From VRUE01 sp963707965 (GTDB lineage: Bacteria; Actinomycetota; Thermoleophilia; Solirubrobacterales; 70-9): DNA of 64,000 nucleotides. This document shows positions 38,179 to 45,937 of this stretch, piece by piece (positions within the stretch are counted from its first letter, which is position 1; each line of letters opens with the position of its first letter). The notes beneath the pieces were generated by a model. It was not told the DNA's origin. It saw only the letters and a list, made by a program, of their open reading frames with translations, and ran no database searches. The stretch lies in assembly GCA_963707965.1 (NCBI GenBank), contig CAVPRR010000007.1:1-64000 (forward strand), written 5' to 3'. The position numbers were made by a program, and so were the translations under genes.

Positions 38179-39021
38179 CTAGAAGAGCGACTCGTTGGCG
38201 TGGCCGTTGGTCTGACCCTCGAGGGCGACGCCCATCTCAGCCCGCATGCGCATGCCGAGCTCCTTCGTCGACTCCTCGGTGTAGCCACCGCTGACCTCAT
38301 CGCGGACGACACGGCCCTCGTAGAGCTCGATGACGCGGCGCCGCATGTTGTCGACCATCTCGCGATCATGGGTAACGACGAGGACCGTCGTGCCGGTCTT
38401 GTTGATCCTGTAGAGAAGCTGCATCACCCCGATCGATGTGACCGGGTCGAGGTTGCCGCTCGGCTCATCGGCAAGCAGAAGCGGCGGGTGGTTGACGAAC
38501 GCGCGGGCGATGGAGACGCGCTGCTGCTCGCCGCCGGAGAGCTCGTCGGGGTAGCTGTGGAGCTTGGTCGAGAGGCCCACCAGCCGCAGCGTCTCCGGCA
38601 CCTGGGTGCGGATCTCAGCGCGGCTGGCGCCGATCACCTGCAGCGCATAGGCGACGTTGTCGTAGACGGTGCGGTCGGGCAGCAGCTTGAAGTCCTGGAA
38701 GACGGTGCCGACGTTGCGCCGCAGATGGGGGATCTTCTTCTCCGGCAGTGCGCCGATGTCGCGGCCCGCGATGCTGACGCTGCCGTCGGTCGGGGCCAGC
38801 TCGCGGATCAGCAGCTTGATCAGAGTCGACTTGCCGCATCCGGTGGGGCCGACCAGGAAGGCGAACTCACCGCGGTCGATCGCCAGCGAGACCCGGTCGA
38901 GCGCCATATGGCCGCCCGGGTAGACCTTTGTCACGTCGCGCAGCTCGATGATCGGCGCCCCGCCGGCGCGGGAACGCTGCGGCGCCACTTCGACCTTCTT
39001 GCGCTGTCTAGCCTTGAACAT
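38179..39021 (-). CDS. ftsE: Cell-division ATP-binding protein FtsE
   Basis: A 280-residue cytoplasmic ABC ATPase that drives FtsX. Walker A GPTGCGKSTL, signature LSGGEQQRVSIARAFV and Walker B PLLLADEPSGNLD are all present. It carries a 25-residue basic N-terminal extension (FKARQRKKVEVAPQRSRAGG) and a C-terminal tail beyond the usual end (about residues 240-280). The ATG at 39021 is behind GGAGTCCTC; upstream frame is non-coding. It leads the ftsE-ftsX-ctpA-rnr-smpB-HhH protein unit, probably one transcript. Confidence 0.94.
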   Translation of the reverse strand: MFKARQRKKVEVAPQRSRAGGAPIIELRDVTKVYPGGHMALDRVSLAIDRGEFAFLVGPTGCGKSTLIKLLIRELAPTDGSVSIAGRDIGALPEKKIPHLRRNVGTVFQDFKLLPDRTVYDNVAYALQVIGASRAEIRTQVPETLRLVGLSTKLHSYPDELSGGEQQRVSIARAFVNHPPLLLADEPSGNLDPVTSIGVMQLLYRINKTGTTVLVVTHDREMVDNMRRRVIELYEGRVVRDEVSGGYTEESTKELGMRMRAEMGVALEGQTNGHANESLF

Positions 39022-39351
39022 GCCCGAGGACTCCCCTTCTCTGGCTACAGGTTGACTCCTGCGCGCCGCCGCGCGCGCAATTCCCCGCCCAAAGGGCGCG
39101 CCACTTCCCAAAACATGTGCGCCAGCTTAGCGAATCATAAGCTAACGCTCGTATTTGATGTTCACCCCGATTGACGGGCCGGAAACCAACCATATGGGTG
39201 CATCTCAGTCCCGTCGGCAGGACCCTCCGATCGACGGGCCGGAAACCAACCATATGGGTGCATCTCAGTCCCGTCGGCAGGACCCTTTGATCGACGGACT
39301 ATTTCGCACCGTCTAGGTCTGTTTCCGGCCCGTCAAGGGGAGGGAGACGGT
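39022..39351. other. Spacer upstream of ftsE with tandem repeat and possible promoter
   Basis: These 330 nt separate ftsE from the ferredoxin's 3' end. They hold the 60-bp tandem repeat described below, a matching inverted arm, and an AT-rich patch at 39127-39145 (TTAGC / GCTAA 5-bp arms). On the minus strand this patch contains TATGAT (39134-39139), a possible -10 hexamer for ftsE with no convincing -35. Confidence 0.5.
39171..39336. repeat. 60-bp tandem repeat flanked by 16-bp inverted arms
   Basis: Units 39171-39230 and 39231-39290 are nearly identical, and a third copy stops after 7-8 bases at 39291. Each unit starts TYGACGGGCCGGAAACC and includes ACCATATGGGTGCATC. The left end TTGACGGGCCGGAAAC (39171-39186) is exactly mirrored by GTTTCCGGCCCGTCAA at 39321-39336, so the block can form a large stem-loop. 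The same arm sequence recurs at 50.4 kb. Confidence 0.9.
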
Positions 39352-39558
39352 TCAGGGGAAGACCGTCGCGCCCGTTTCGCTGTCGGTGATCGAGATCGCC
39401 ACGGCCGGGCACGCCTCGGCGGCCTCGAGGATCAGGTCGTCGGGCCCGCCGCCGATCACGACCGCGGCGTCGTCGAGCCGGAACACCTGCGATGCGATCT
39501 CGACGCAGTCGCCGTGGGCGCTGCACTCGTTGGGATCGATCCTGGGGACGTAGCTCAT
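39352..39558 (-). CDS. Single-cluster ferredoxin, 3Fe-4S type
   Basis: A 68-residue soluble ferredoxin. The cluster ligands are CSAHGDC with only two Cys (C-x2-His-x2-C) and the distant CP in AACPAVAI; loss of the second Cys is typical of P450-type [3Fe-4S] ferredoxins. A GGAGGAGG site precedes the ATG by six bases. It lies 16 nt after the ferredoxin reductase, its probable electron donor, at the end of the flavin/heme operon. Confidence 0.9.
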   Translation of the reverse strand: MSYVPRIDPNECSAHGDCVEIASQVFRLDDAAVVIGGGPDDLILEAAEACPAVAISITDSETGATVFP

Positions 39559-39574
39559 GCTTCCTCCTCCTTCC

Positions 39575-40768
39575 TCATGCCGCTGTCTCCCTGCGTTCGG
39601 CGGCCGGGAAGTGACCGCGGTCGATTCTCTTGCGCAGGGCTGGGATGGCGCGTGGGCGGCCCACAGCGAGCCCCGCAATCGGGACGCCCTCGCGACTGAA
39701 CACAGCCTCGAAATCACGCCCTGCCGGGTCGCCCTCGAGGACAACGGCGTCGGCGTGATGCGCATGACCCACGTACTGGATCCGCAGCCCGTACTGGTCG
39801 CTCCAGAAGCTGGGCAGCGGCGGCGTGCCCGGATACTCCCCGAGCATCGCCCGGGCGGCCGCGGTCCCCTGCCAGGCGGCGGCGTCCCAGTGCTCGGTGC
39901 GCGCGTGGACGCCGAAGCGGGGGTCGAAGGGCACCGATGCGTCTCCCGCCGCGAAAACGCCCGGGAGTGGGGTGCGCCCGGAGGTGTCGGTGCGGACGCC
40001 GTTCTCGTCGAGGCCACTGCCCGCAAGCCAGGCCGTGGCGGGTGTCGTGCCGACCCCGACCACGACTGAGTTGCAGGAGACGCTCCTGCCGTCGGCGAGC
40101 ACCAGCTCCTCGACCCGGCCGGCGCAGCCGCGGGCGCTCTCCAGCATCGCGCCGGTCAGGACGCGCACGCCCTGATCGCTGTGCAGCTCGACGAACCATC
40201 CGCCCAGCTGCTCGCCGAGGATCGGAGCCAGCGGTGTCTCAAGCGCCTCGATCATCGTCACCTCGGCACCGAGGCGGCGCGCCGTCGCTGCCACCTCCTG
40301 GCCGATGAAGCCGGCGCCCACGATTGCCAGACGGGCGCCCGCGGTCAGCTCGCCACGGAGGCGACGGGCATCGGCAATCGTGCGAAGTGCGTGGACGTTC
40401 TCGTAGCCGTCGAGGAACGGCAGCCGGCGGGCGGCTCCGCCGGTCGCTATCAGCAGCTTCTCGTAGGGCAGCTCGCTGCCGGAGTCGAGTCTCACAACCC
40501 GCGCGGCCGGGTCGAGTGCCTCGGCGCGGGTACCGAGCATCAGCTCAACCTCCTTCTCCTCGTACCACCAGGCCGGCCGGTAAGCGACGTCCCCCTCGCC
40601 GACCTTCCCCGCCAGCAGCTCCTTGGAGAGTGGCGGGCGGTCGTAGGGCGGCTCGGGCTCGGCGCAGACCATCCGCACCGGGCCGTCGTGGCCGCGCCTG
40701 CGCAGCGTCTCGGCGCAGCGCTGCGCGGCGAGCCCGCCACCCACGATCAGAACTCCGTTGTCCCTCAT
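39575..40768 (-). CDS. FAD-dependent ferredoxin/rhodocoxin-type reductase
   Basis: A 397-residue NAD(P)H-dependent flavoprotein. An N-terminal FAD motif (VLIVGGGLAAQRCAETL), the EPPYDRPPLSKELL segment characteristic of putidaredoxin/rhodocoxin-type reductases, an NAD motif (LAIVGAGFIGQEVAAT) and the late FAD motif TPLPGVFAAGDAS are present. It reduces small ferredoxins for oxygenases or other redox partners. Its ATG lies in the ferric-reductase stop (TGATG). The adjacent ferredoxin is the natural acceptor. Confidence 0.92.
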   Translation of the reverse strand: MRDNGVLIVGGGLAAQRCAETLRRRGHDGPVRMVCAEPEPPYDRPPLSKELLAGKVGEGDVAYRPAWWYEEKEVELMLGTRAEALDPAARVVRLDSGSELPYEKLLIATGGAARRLPFLDGYENVHALRTIADARRLRGELTAGARLAIVGAGFIGQEVAATARRLGAEVTMIEALETPLAPILGEQLGGWFVELHSDQGVRVLTGAMLESARGCAGRVEELVLADGRSVSCNSVVVGVGTTPATAWLAGSGLDENGVRTDTSGRTPLPGVFAAGDASVPFDPRFGVHARTEHWDAAAWQGTAAARAMLGEYPGTPPLPSFWSDQYGLRIQYVGHAHHADAVVLEGDPAGRDFEAVFSREGVPIAGLAVGRPRAIPALRKRIDRGHFPAAERRETAA

Positions 40769-41469
40769 CACGCCTCCTCGGTTGCTGGAATCGGTCGGAC
40801 ATGCGGCGCTCGCTCGCGTCGCGCAGCAGGCGGAAGCTCGCCGCCCCCGCGGTGCTCCCGGGCGCCATCGTGGGCACGGCCGGCTCTCGCTCCGGCCGTC
40901 TTGGCGGCGCCTGAGAGCACGCGGTGGAGGAAGAGCCCACCGATGACAGGGGCGGTCATCAGCACCCACCAGCGGAACCAGACGGTCGAGGCGTCGGTAC
41001 CGGCGGTGAAGGCGTGGGTCAGGCCGAGCAGGTAGACGAGCACCGTTGCCCGGTGTGCCTTGCGCCAGAGCCGTGCGCCGATCCGTCTGCGCAGGTAGTA
41101 GCTGAGCCCAAGCAGGGCGGCCAGGTAGCCACCGAGAATGCCAAGCGCGGTCGCCAGCGGCCGGTAGCCCATCGCGAAGGGGACGGTGACCCCGGCGACG
41201 CCCGGATGCAGCCAGGGGTCGCCGAGCAGGGTGATTCCGTGAACGGCGATGGCGACGAGGCCGGCCAGCGCGGTGTGCTCATGGACCGCCAGCAGCTTGC
41301 GGGAGAGGCCCGGACGGCGCATCACCTTGCCGGCCATCGCCAGGCCAAGGCCGACCGAAACGGTGATCAGGATCAGCGCGACCAGGCCCGAGGCGCGACT
41401 CGCCAGCCACCAGCCGTGGGTCTGCAGGGTGGTGGACACGGCGCTTGCACCGGTGGCTGCCACGCTCAT
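40768..41469 (-). CDS. Ferric-reductase-like transmembrane cytochrome b protein
   Basis: A 233-residue membrane protein with about six hydrophobic segments and His pairs suited to b-heme: KLLAVHEHTALAGLVAIAVHG and RKAHRATVLVYLLGLTHAF. This is the ferric_reduct/YedZ-like fold that moves electrons across the membrane. There is no FAD/NAD domain fused, so the cytosolic redox partner must be separate, fitting the ferredoxin reductase immediately downstream. A hydrophilic Arg-rich tail (PAARRERAPHVRP) ends it. It overlaps apbE by 4 nt. Confidence 0.85.
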   Translation of the reverse strand: MSVAATGASAVSTTLQTHGWWLASRASGLVALILITVSVGLGLAMAGKVMRRPGLSRKLLAVHEHTALAGLVAIAVHGITLLGDPWLHPGVAGVTVPFAMGYRPLATALGILGGYLAALLGLSYYLRRRIGARLWRKAHRATVLVYLLGLTHAFTAGTDASTVWFRWWVLMTAPVIGGLFLHRVLSGAAKTAGARAGRAHDGAREHRGGGELPPAARRERAPHVRPIPATEEA

Positions 41470-42452
41470 AGCTCCGCCCTTCGGGCGGCCGGCTCCGGCA
41501 AGCGAATCCGGGGTCTGACGCTGAGCGGACCCACCGGCTCGACCTGGCCGCTGTCGTGGACAAGCAGGCCACCGTGCGCGGCGAGGATCTCGCGGCCCGC
41601 CGCCGCGCCGGAGAGGAGCGCCGCCTTGGAGAAGGTCTCAGCCTCAACCGCGGTGTCACCGAGGGCCGTAACTCCGATCAGGCCAGTCCACGCCGGCTCC
41701 CCGGTTGCGGGGTCCAGCAGGTGGTGTGCGTACTGGCCGTCGCGGCCGCGCCAGATCCGCACGTTGAGACCGGATGTCGCGACCGCCCCCGAACCGAGCC
41801 GTAGCACGTGGGCGCGCTCACCGGTCAGGGGGTGTTCGACAAACACCTCGTAGGGCCAGGAAAGCGCGTTGGGACCGCCGATCCGGATGTCGCCGCCGCA
41901 GTCGACGATGAAGCGCGAGTAGCCACGCAGGCTGTCTGCAACCAGGTCGGCTGCAAGTCCCTTGCCGGCGCCACCGGTGTCGAAGCGCAGGCCGGGTGGG
42001 CGGGCGATGCTCCCCGCCTCGTCGTCAACCTCGAAGCACCGCCAGCGAGCCTCCGGGGTGGGGCTTGCCGGACGGCGGGGTGGGGCCTCGGCCAGTGCGG
42101 CGCCAAGCGGCGCGCCGGGCACGCCGGCTCGCGAGCCCACATAGCCGACGGACTCGATCTCGTCGGCCAGCGTCGGGTCCACCAGCCCACCGCTGCGCTC
42201 CGCAGCCGATAGGCCCGCCTTCACCGCCGCCCGCAGCAGCTCCGAGGCGGGAACGCGCGGGCGTTGGTCTGCGTTCAGGGCACACAGCTCGCTGTCGGGC
42301 TTGAAGCGGGATAGCTTCGCGTCGAACTCGGCGATGAACTGCCTGGCCCGCTCCGCAGCCGCCGGCGCAGGCGCCATGCCGGGCTCCGGGTCGCCGATCA
42401 GCAGGCGCACATGGGAGCCCATCGCGTCGAAAAGGACGTCGTGCTCGCTCAT
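41466..42452 (-). CDS. apbE: FAD:protein FMN transferase ApbE
   Basis: A 328-residue enzyme that attaches FMN covalently to Thr of target proteins outside the membrane. Signature parts are FDAMGSHVRLLIG, DPTLADEIESVGYVG, FDTGGAGKGLAADLVADSLR, FIVDCGGDIRIGG, VATSGLNVRIWRGRDGQYAHHLLDPATGEPAW and TALGDTAVEAETFSKAAL. I see no signal peptide, so cytosolic or membrane association is open. It lies between two small Thr-rich membrane proteins and the cytochrome b gene, with ATGA overlaps on both sides, implying that the flavin attachment serves a product of this operon. Confidence 0.94.
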   Translation of the reverse strand: MSEHDVLFDAMGSHVRLLIGDPEPGMAPAPAAAERARQFIAEFDAKLSRFKPDSELCALNADQRPRVPASELLRAAVKAGLSAAERSGGLVDPTLADEIESVGYVGSRAGVPGAPLGAALAEAPPRRPASPTPEARWRCFEVDDEAGSIARPPGLRFDTGGAGKGLAADLVADSLRGYSRFIVDCGGDIRIGGPNALSWPYEVFVEHPLTGERAHVLRLGSGAVATSGLNVRIWRGRDGQYAHHLLDPATGEPAWTGLIGVTALGDTAVEAETFSKAALLSGAAAGREILAAHGGLLVHDSGQVEPVGPLSVRPRIRLPEPAARRAEL

Positions 42453-42775
42453 GATGCGCTGGTGGTGACCGGGGCTGAGCCGGACGAAGAGACGACCGGC
42501 GCCGAGCTGGTTGTGACGGGCCCGCTGCTGACGCCGGAGGCGCCCGGGGTCGGGACGATCGTGGTGACGATGCGCCGCTTCACGACCTTCCGGACCAGAA
42601 CCGGCCGCGAGGCGTTGCCGCTCGCCAGCGCGCCAAGCGAGGGGTCGTTGCCACTGCTGAGCTGGTAGGCGAGCAGTGCAAACAGCACCGCGAAGAGGGC
42701 GATCGAGCCCCAGAACACCGGGGCGAAGCTGGGGCGGCGCGCGCGTGGGCGCTCGTTGCGTGGGCGCTCAGTCAT
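42449..42775 (-). CDS. Small membrane protein with Thr/Ser-rich PVTT repeats
   Basis: A 108-residue protein: an Arg-rich N-terminus (TERPRNERPRARRPS), one transmembrane helix (VFWGSIALFAVLFALLAYQL) and a 55-residue exported tail with VRKVVKRRIVTTIVPTPG followed by three PVT/PVV-containing repeats (SGPVTTSSAP, SAPVVSSSGS, SAPVTTSAS). No known domain. It overlaps apbE by 4 nt and the preceding small gene by 8 nt. Related sequence features in the neighbour suggest duplication. It might be the ApbE target or a scaffold for the redox complex. Confidence 0.7.
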   Translation of the reverse strand: MTERPRNERPRARRPSFAPVFWGSIALFAVLFALLAYQLSSGNDPSLGALASGNASRPVLVRKVVKRRIVTTIVPTPGASGVSSGPVTTSSAPVVSSSGSAPVTTSAS

Positions 42776-43262
42776 CTGCGCCGCCCTCGCTCTCGCCCTC
42801 GCCCTCGCTCTCGCCCTCATACTCGCCGCCGCCACCACCGCCGCCGCTTGTCGCGGTGGTGACCGGTGCGCTCTGGCCACCGCCGGCGGCACCGCTGGAG
42901 TGCGTTACGACCGGGGTCGACGTCGAGCCGGGCGCAGATGACGCTCCGCTTGTGGACGTGGTGACCGGAGCTTCATAGGAGGCCGAGGATCCGACCGATG
43001 AGGATCCGGTGGTGGCGCTTGCCGTGCCCGCCGAACCACCGCTGTAGGCGGCGGCCCCCGGGGCCGCCGCTCCCGCTGGATGCTTTGGCTTGGCGTGCTT
43101 GGTGACGTGAACGGTCCGCCTAATCACCTTGGTGCGGACCAGGGGCTTTGTCGCCACCGGCTGCGATGCGTTCTGGTGGCCGGCGCTCAGCGCCAGGCCT
43201 GTGAGCCCTCCCAGGCCCAGGATGGTGGCGCCCGCTGCGATTCGCGTCTTCATGCTCTTCAC
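42768..43262 (-). CDS. Small secreted/membrane protein with PVTT repeats and acidic tail
   Basis: About 164 residues from the GTG at 43262, nine bases after AGGAGGT (an internal ATG at 43253 is also possible). One hydrophobic N-terminal segment (AAGATILGLGGLTGLALSAG) is followed by VRTKVIRRTVHVTKHAKPKHPAG, then Ser/Thr/Gly-rich sequence with EAPVTTSTSGA, TPVVTHSSGA and SAPVTTATSGG repeats and an acidic GEYEGESEGEGESEGGADD tail. The basic and repeat parts match the next small protein. It starts the flavin/heme operon. The N-terminal layout resembles FMN-binding-domain proteins in which the FMN_bind domain has been lost, an impression only. Confidence 0.7.
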   Translation of the reverse strand: MKSMKTRIAAGATILGLGGLTGLALSAGHQNASQPVATKPLVRTKVIRRTVHVTKHAKPKHPAGAAAPGAAAYSGGSAGTASATTGSSSVGSSASYEAPVTTSTSGASSAPGSTSTPVVTHSSGAAGGGQSAPVTTATSGGGGGGGEYEGESEGEGESEGGADD

Positions 43263-43403
43263 GACTGATGACCTCCTGGCCGAAGTTGTCGCGGCATTGT
43301 CGGAGTCGCCCCTGCAAGCGCGGCCAAGGCGCCGGTAAAGAGATGGCAAAACCTCGAAGCGGCAACCGAGTCGATCCCTGGAGCGCCGCTACAGTTCTCG
43401 CTC
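43254..43403. promoter_or_regulatory. Divergent promoter region of the redox operon and its two-component system
   Basis: These roughly 150 nt separate the small secreted protein's start from the response regulator. An AGGAGG at about 43272 belongs to the minus-strand gene. No palindrome of more than 6 bp was found and no promoter hexamers are convincing, but divergence makes it the natural site for the response regulator to bind. Confidence 0.35.
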
Positions 43404-44120
43404 ATGGTCACCGGCAGCTCCGGCGGGCGGATCCTCGTCGTCGAGGATGAGACCTCGATCTCAGAGCCGTTTGCGGAGGCGCTGCGCCGCGCCGGCTTCG
43501 AGCCCATCCTGACCCGGACCGCCGCGGGCGCCCTCGAGCTGGCGCAGGACGCCGACCCCGACCTCGTCATGCTCGACCTCTCCCTCCCCGACGGCGACGG
43601 GCGCGACGTCTGCCGCGAGCTGCGAAGGCGCTCGGACATACCGATCGTGATGCTGACCGCACGCGGCACCGAGATGGACAAGATCGTCGGCCTGGAGCTG
43701 GGGGCCGACGACTACGTGGTCAAGCCGTTCAGCGCCGCCGAGGTGATCTCGCGGATCCGCGCCGTGCTGCGGCGCAGCGCCCGGCGCGACAGCGCCTCCG
43801 AAGAGCCGATCGCAGTCGGCAAGGTCGAGGTCGACCCGGCAGCGCGAATTGCCCGTCTCGACGGCGCCGAGCTCGACCTTTCGCGCAAGGAGTTCGACCT
43901 GCTCGCGGAGCTGATGCGCCACGCCGGCCATGTGGTGAAGCGCGAGGACCTCATGTCGAGAGTCTGGGACGTCAACTGGTTCGGCTCGACCAAGACGCTC
44001 GACGTGCACATCGGGTGGCTGCGGCGCAAGCTCGGCGACAGCCCCAACAATCCCGCCTACATCGAGACGGTGCGGGGGGTCGGCTTCCGCTTCGCCATCC
44101 CGGAGGGCGAGACGCCATAA
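43404..44120 (+). CDS. Response regulator, OmpR/PhoB family
   Basis: A 238-residue DNA-binding regulator. The receiver has the acidic pocket VVEDE, phospho-acceptor Asp in LVMLDLSLPDGDG, Thr/Ser in VMLTARG and Lys in VVKPFS. The C-terminal winged helix has LTV-type LSRKEFDLLAELM, TKTLDVHIGWLRRKLG and VRGVGFRF. It is followed directly by its histidine kinase and faces the flavin/heme operon, which is the likeliest target. Confidence 0.94.
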   Translation: MVTGSSGGRILVVEDETSISEPFAEALRRAGFEPILTRTAAGALELAQDADPDLVMLDLSLPDGDGRDVCRELRRRSDIPIVMLTARGTEMDKIVGLELGADDYVVKPFSAAEVISRIRAVLRRSARRDSASEEPIAVGKVEVDPAARIARLDGAELDLSRKEFDLLAELMRHAGHVVKREDLMSRVWDVNWFGSTKTLDVHIGWLRRKLGDSPNNPAYIETVRGVGFRFAIPEGETP

Positions 44121-45481
44121 CGCTTCGGGCCACCCTCCTGCTGGCGCTGGCCTACGTGCTGCTGCTGGCGCTGATCGCGCTCGGGGTCCCGCTGGCGGTG
44201 AGCCTGCGCGACCGGGTGGACTCCGAGGTGCGAGGCCAGGCGCGCAGCCAGGCCGACGTGGTCGCGGCGAGCGCCGCGGAGCTGCTCGGCCGGGCCCAGC
44301 GCCCCCAGCTCAGGACGGTCGTCCGGGTCTCGGCTGAGAGCGTCCGCGGCCGGGTGATCGTCGTCGACCACCGCGGTCGCCTGCTTGCGGACTCCACCGG
44401 CACTCCAGCGGGGCGCAGCTATGCAAGCAGGCCGGAGGTGCGCGCAGCGCTGGGCGGCAACGGCGAGCAGATCACCCGCAGCAGCCGCACGCTCGGCACC
44501 GAGATCCTGGCCACCGCGGTGCCGGTGCTCGAGCGCGGCCACACCCGTGGTGCGGTGCGCATCACCCAGAGCGTCGCCGCGGTGAATCGGGCCGTACGCA
44601 CCTCGATCCTCAACCTAGCCGCGCTGGTGGGCATCGTGCTGCTGCTGGGGCTCGCCGCCGGCGCCCTGATCGCCCGGCAGATCGCGCTGCCGATCCGCCG
44701 CCTCGACCGGGCGGCGCGAAGTGTCGCCGCGGGAGACCTCAACACCACGGTAACGGTCGAGGGCAGTGCGGAGCAGCGCTCGCTGGCGCGGACCTTCAAC
44801 GAGATGACTCAGCGGATCAGGCGACTGCTGCGCGCACAGCAGGACTTCGTCGCGGACGCCTCCCACCAGCTGCGGACCCCCCTGACCGGCCTGCGCCTGC
44901 GACTGGAGGTGCTTGGCGAGCGCCTGCGAGGCGACCCGGCCGCAGTGGAGACGGAAGCGGCAATGAAGGAGATCGACCGGTTGTCGTCGATAGTCGAGGA
45001 GCTGCTGGTCCTGAGCCGCGCCGGTGAGCACGAGCTGCCGGGGGAACGGGTCGACCTCGGCGACGCGGCGAGGCGGGCGGTGGAGCGCTGGAAGCGCGCG
45101 GCAGAGGGCCGGGAGATCGAGCTCGAGGCGCTGAGCGACAGTGGGCCGGCCGTGACCTGGTGTGCGCGGCCCGATCTCGACCGCTCGATCGACGCGCTCC
45201 TCGAGAACGCGCTGCGCTACTCCCCGCCGAGGTCGGCGGTGAAGATCGCGGCCATGCCGGGACGGCTGGAGATCCTCGACGAAGGCCCGGGGCTCACAGT
45301 CGGCGAGGAGCAATCGGTGTTCGAGCGATTCAGCCGCGGCAGCGCCGGTCGCAAGGGCCCGAGCGGCACCGGCCTCGGCCTCCCAATCGCCCGCGAGCTG
45401 ACCAGACAGTGGGGAGGCGATGTAACCCTTTCCAATCGCGACGGGGGCGGCCTTCGTGCTGTCATTGAGGTATCCGAGTGA
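44117..45481 (+). CDS. Sensor histidine kinase (possible ATA start)
   Basis: 454 residues: a transmembrane helix (LLLALAYVLLLALIALGVPLA), an extracytoplasmic domain of about 120 residues, a second helix (LAALVGIVLLLGLAAGALIA), HAMP, the phospho-accepting His in ADASHQLRTPLTGLRLRLEVL, and an ATPase domain with N-box ALLENALRYSP, G1 LDEGPGL and G2 GTGLGLPIARELT. The frame upstream of the membrane segment contains no ATG, GTG or TTG, and the logical start is ATA at 44117, sharing the ATAA with the regulator's stop. Either a rare initiator or a G-to-A change of the usual ATGA overlap. Confidence 0.88.
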   Translation: MTLRATLLLALAYVLLLALIALGVPLAVSLRDRVDSEVRGQARSQADVVAASAAELLGRAQRPQLRTVVRVSAESVRGRVIVVDHRGRLLADSTGTPAGRSYASRPEVRAALGGNGEQITRSSRTLGTEILATAVPVLERGHTRGAVRITQSVAAVNRAVRTSILNLAALVGIVLLLGLAAGALIARQIALPIRRLDRAARSVAAGDLNTTVTVEGSAEQRSLARTFNEMTQRIRRLLRAQQDFVADASHQLRTPLTGLRLRLEVLGERLRGDPAAVETEAAMKEIDRLSSIVEELLVLSRAGEHELPGERVDLGDAARRAVERWKRAAEGREIELEALSDSGPAVTWCARPDLDRSIDALLENALRYSPPRSAVKIAAMPGRLEILDEGPGLTVGEEQSVFERFSRGSAGRKGPSGTGLGLPIARELTRQWGGDVTLSNRDGGGLRAVIEVSE

Positions 45482-45852
45482 GAGGTATCCAGGTGAGAAT
45501 TCCGGTGACGCTCAAATGGATCGGCCTGGCCCTGCTGGGCATCCTGATCGCCGCGGCTGTCGCGGTCGCGGCAAGCCGCCTGGCCAGCCGGCAGATCGGC
45601 CTCGCCTCCGAACCGATCTCGGCCGGCGACGCCCTGGCGCCCCACACAGCTCGACCTGGCCCTGCTTCCAACCGCCGCAACGCGAACCGGACTCCGGCAG
45701 CCACCACGAGCGTGCCGTCAACCACGACTCCTACGCCCGAACCCGCCCCCACCGCGCCGGCGGCGCCCGCAACCGAATCGCAACCGCAAAGCGAAGGCGG
45801 CGACGATTATCGAGACGGGGACCACGGTGGCCACGAGGGCGGCGACGACTGA
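45478..45852 (+). CDS. Small membrane peptide with Thr/Pro linker and His/Asp tail
   Basis: A 124-residue protein starting with GTG that overlaps the kinase stop (GTGA). One transmembrane helix (WIGLALLGILIAAAVAVAA) is followed by a Thr/Pro/Ala-rich linker and an Asp/His/Gly tail (DDYRDGDHGGHEGGDD). The tail resembles metal-binding sequences. Together with translational coupling to the kinase it suggests an accessory sensor or ligand-capture subunit. No homologue recognised. Confidence 0.7.
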   Translation: MRGIQVRIPVTLKWIGLALLGILIAAAVAVAASRLASRQIGLASEPISAGDALAPHTARPGPASNRRNANRTPAATTSVPSTTTPTPEPAPTAPAAPATESQPQSEGGDDYRDGDHGGHEGGDD

Positions 45853-45892
45853 GTCAGAGCTTTGCGGCCACCTCGCGGCGCCGGGGCAGGTC

Positions 45893-45911
45893 TGTCGGGA
45901 TATACCCGACA
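45893..45911. terminator. Hairpin between convergent genes
   Basis: TGTCGGG and CCCGACA arms (7 bp) around an ATATA loop lie between the small membrane peptide and the converging heme-binding gene. It could stop transcription in both directions. No U-tract. Confidence 0.55.
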
Positions 45912-45937
45912 AAGGTTCCCCGGCCCGGGCAGGTCGC

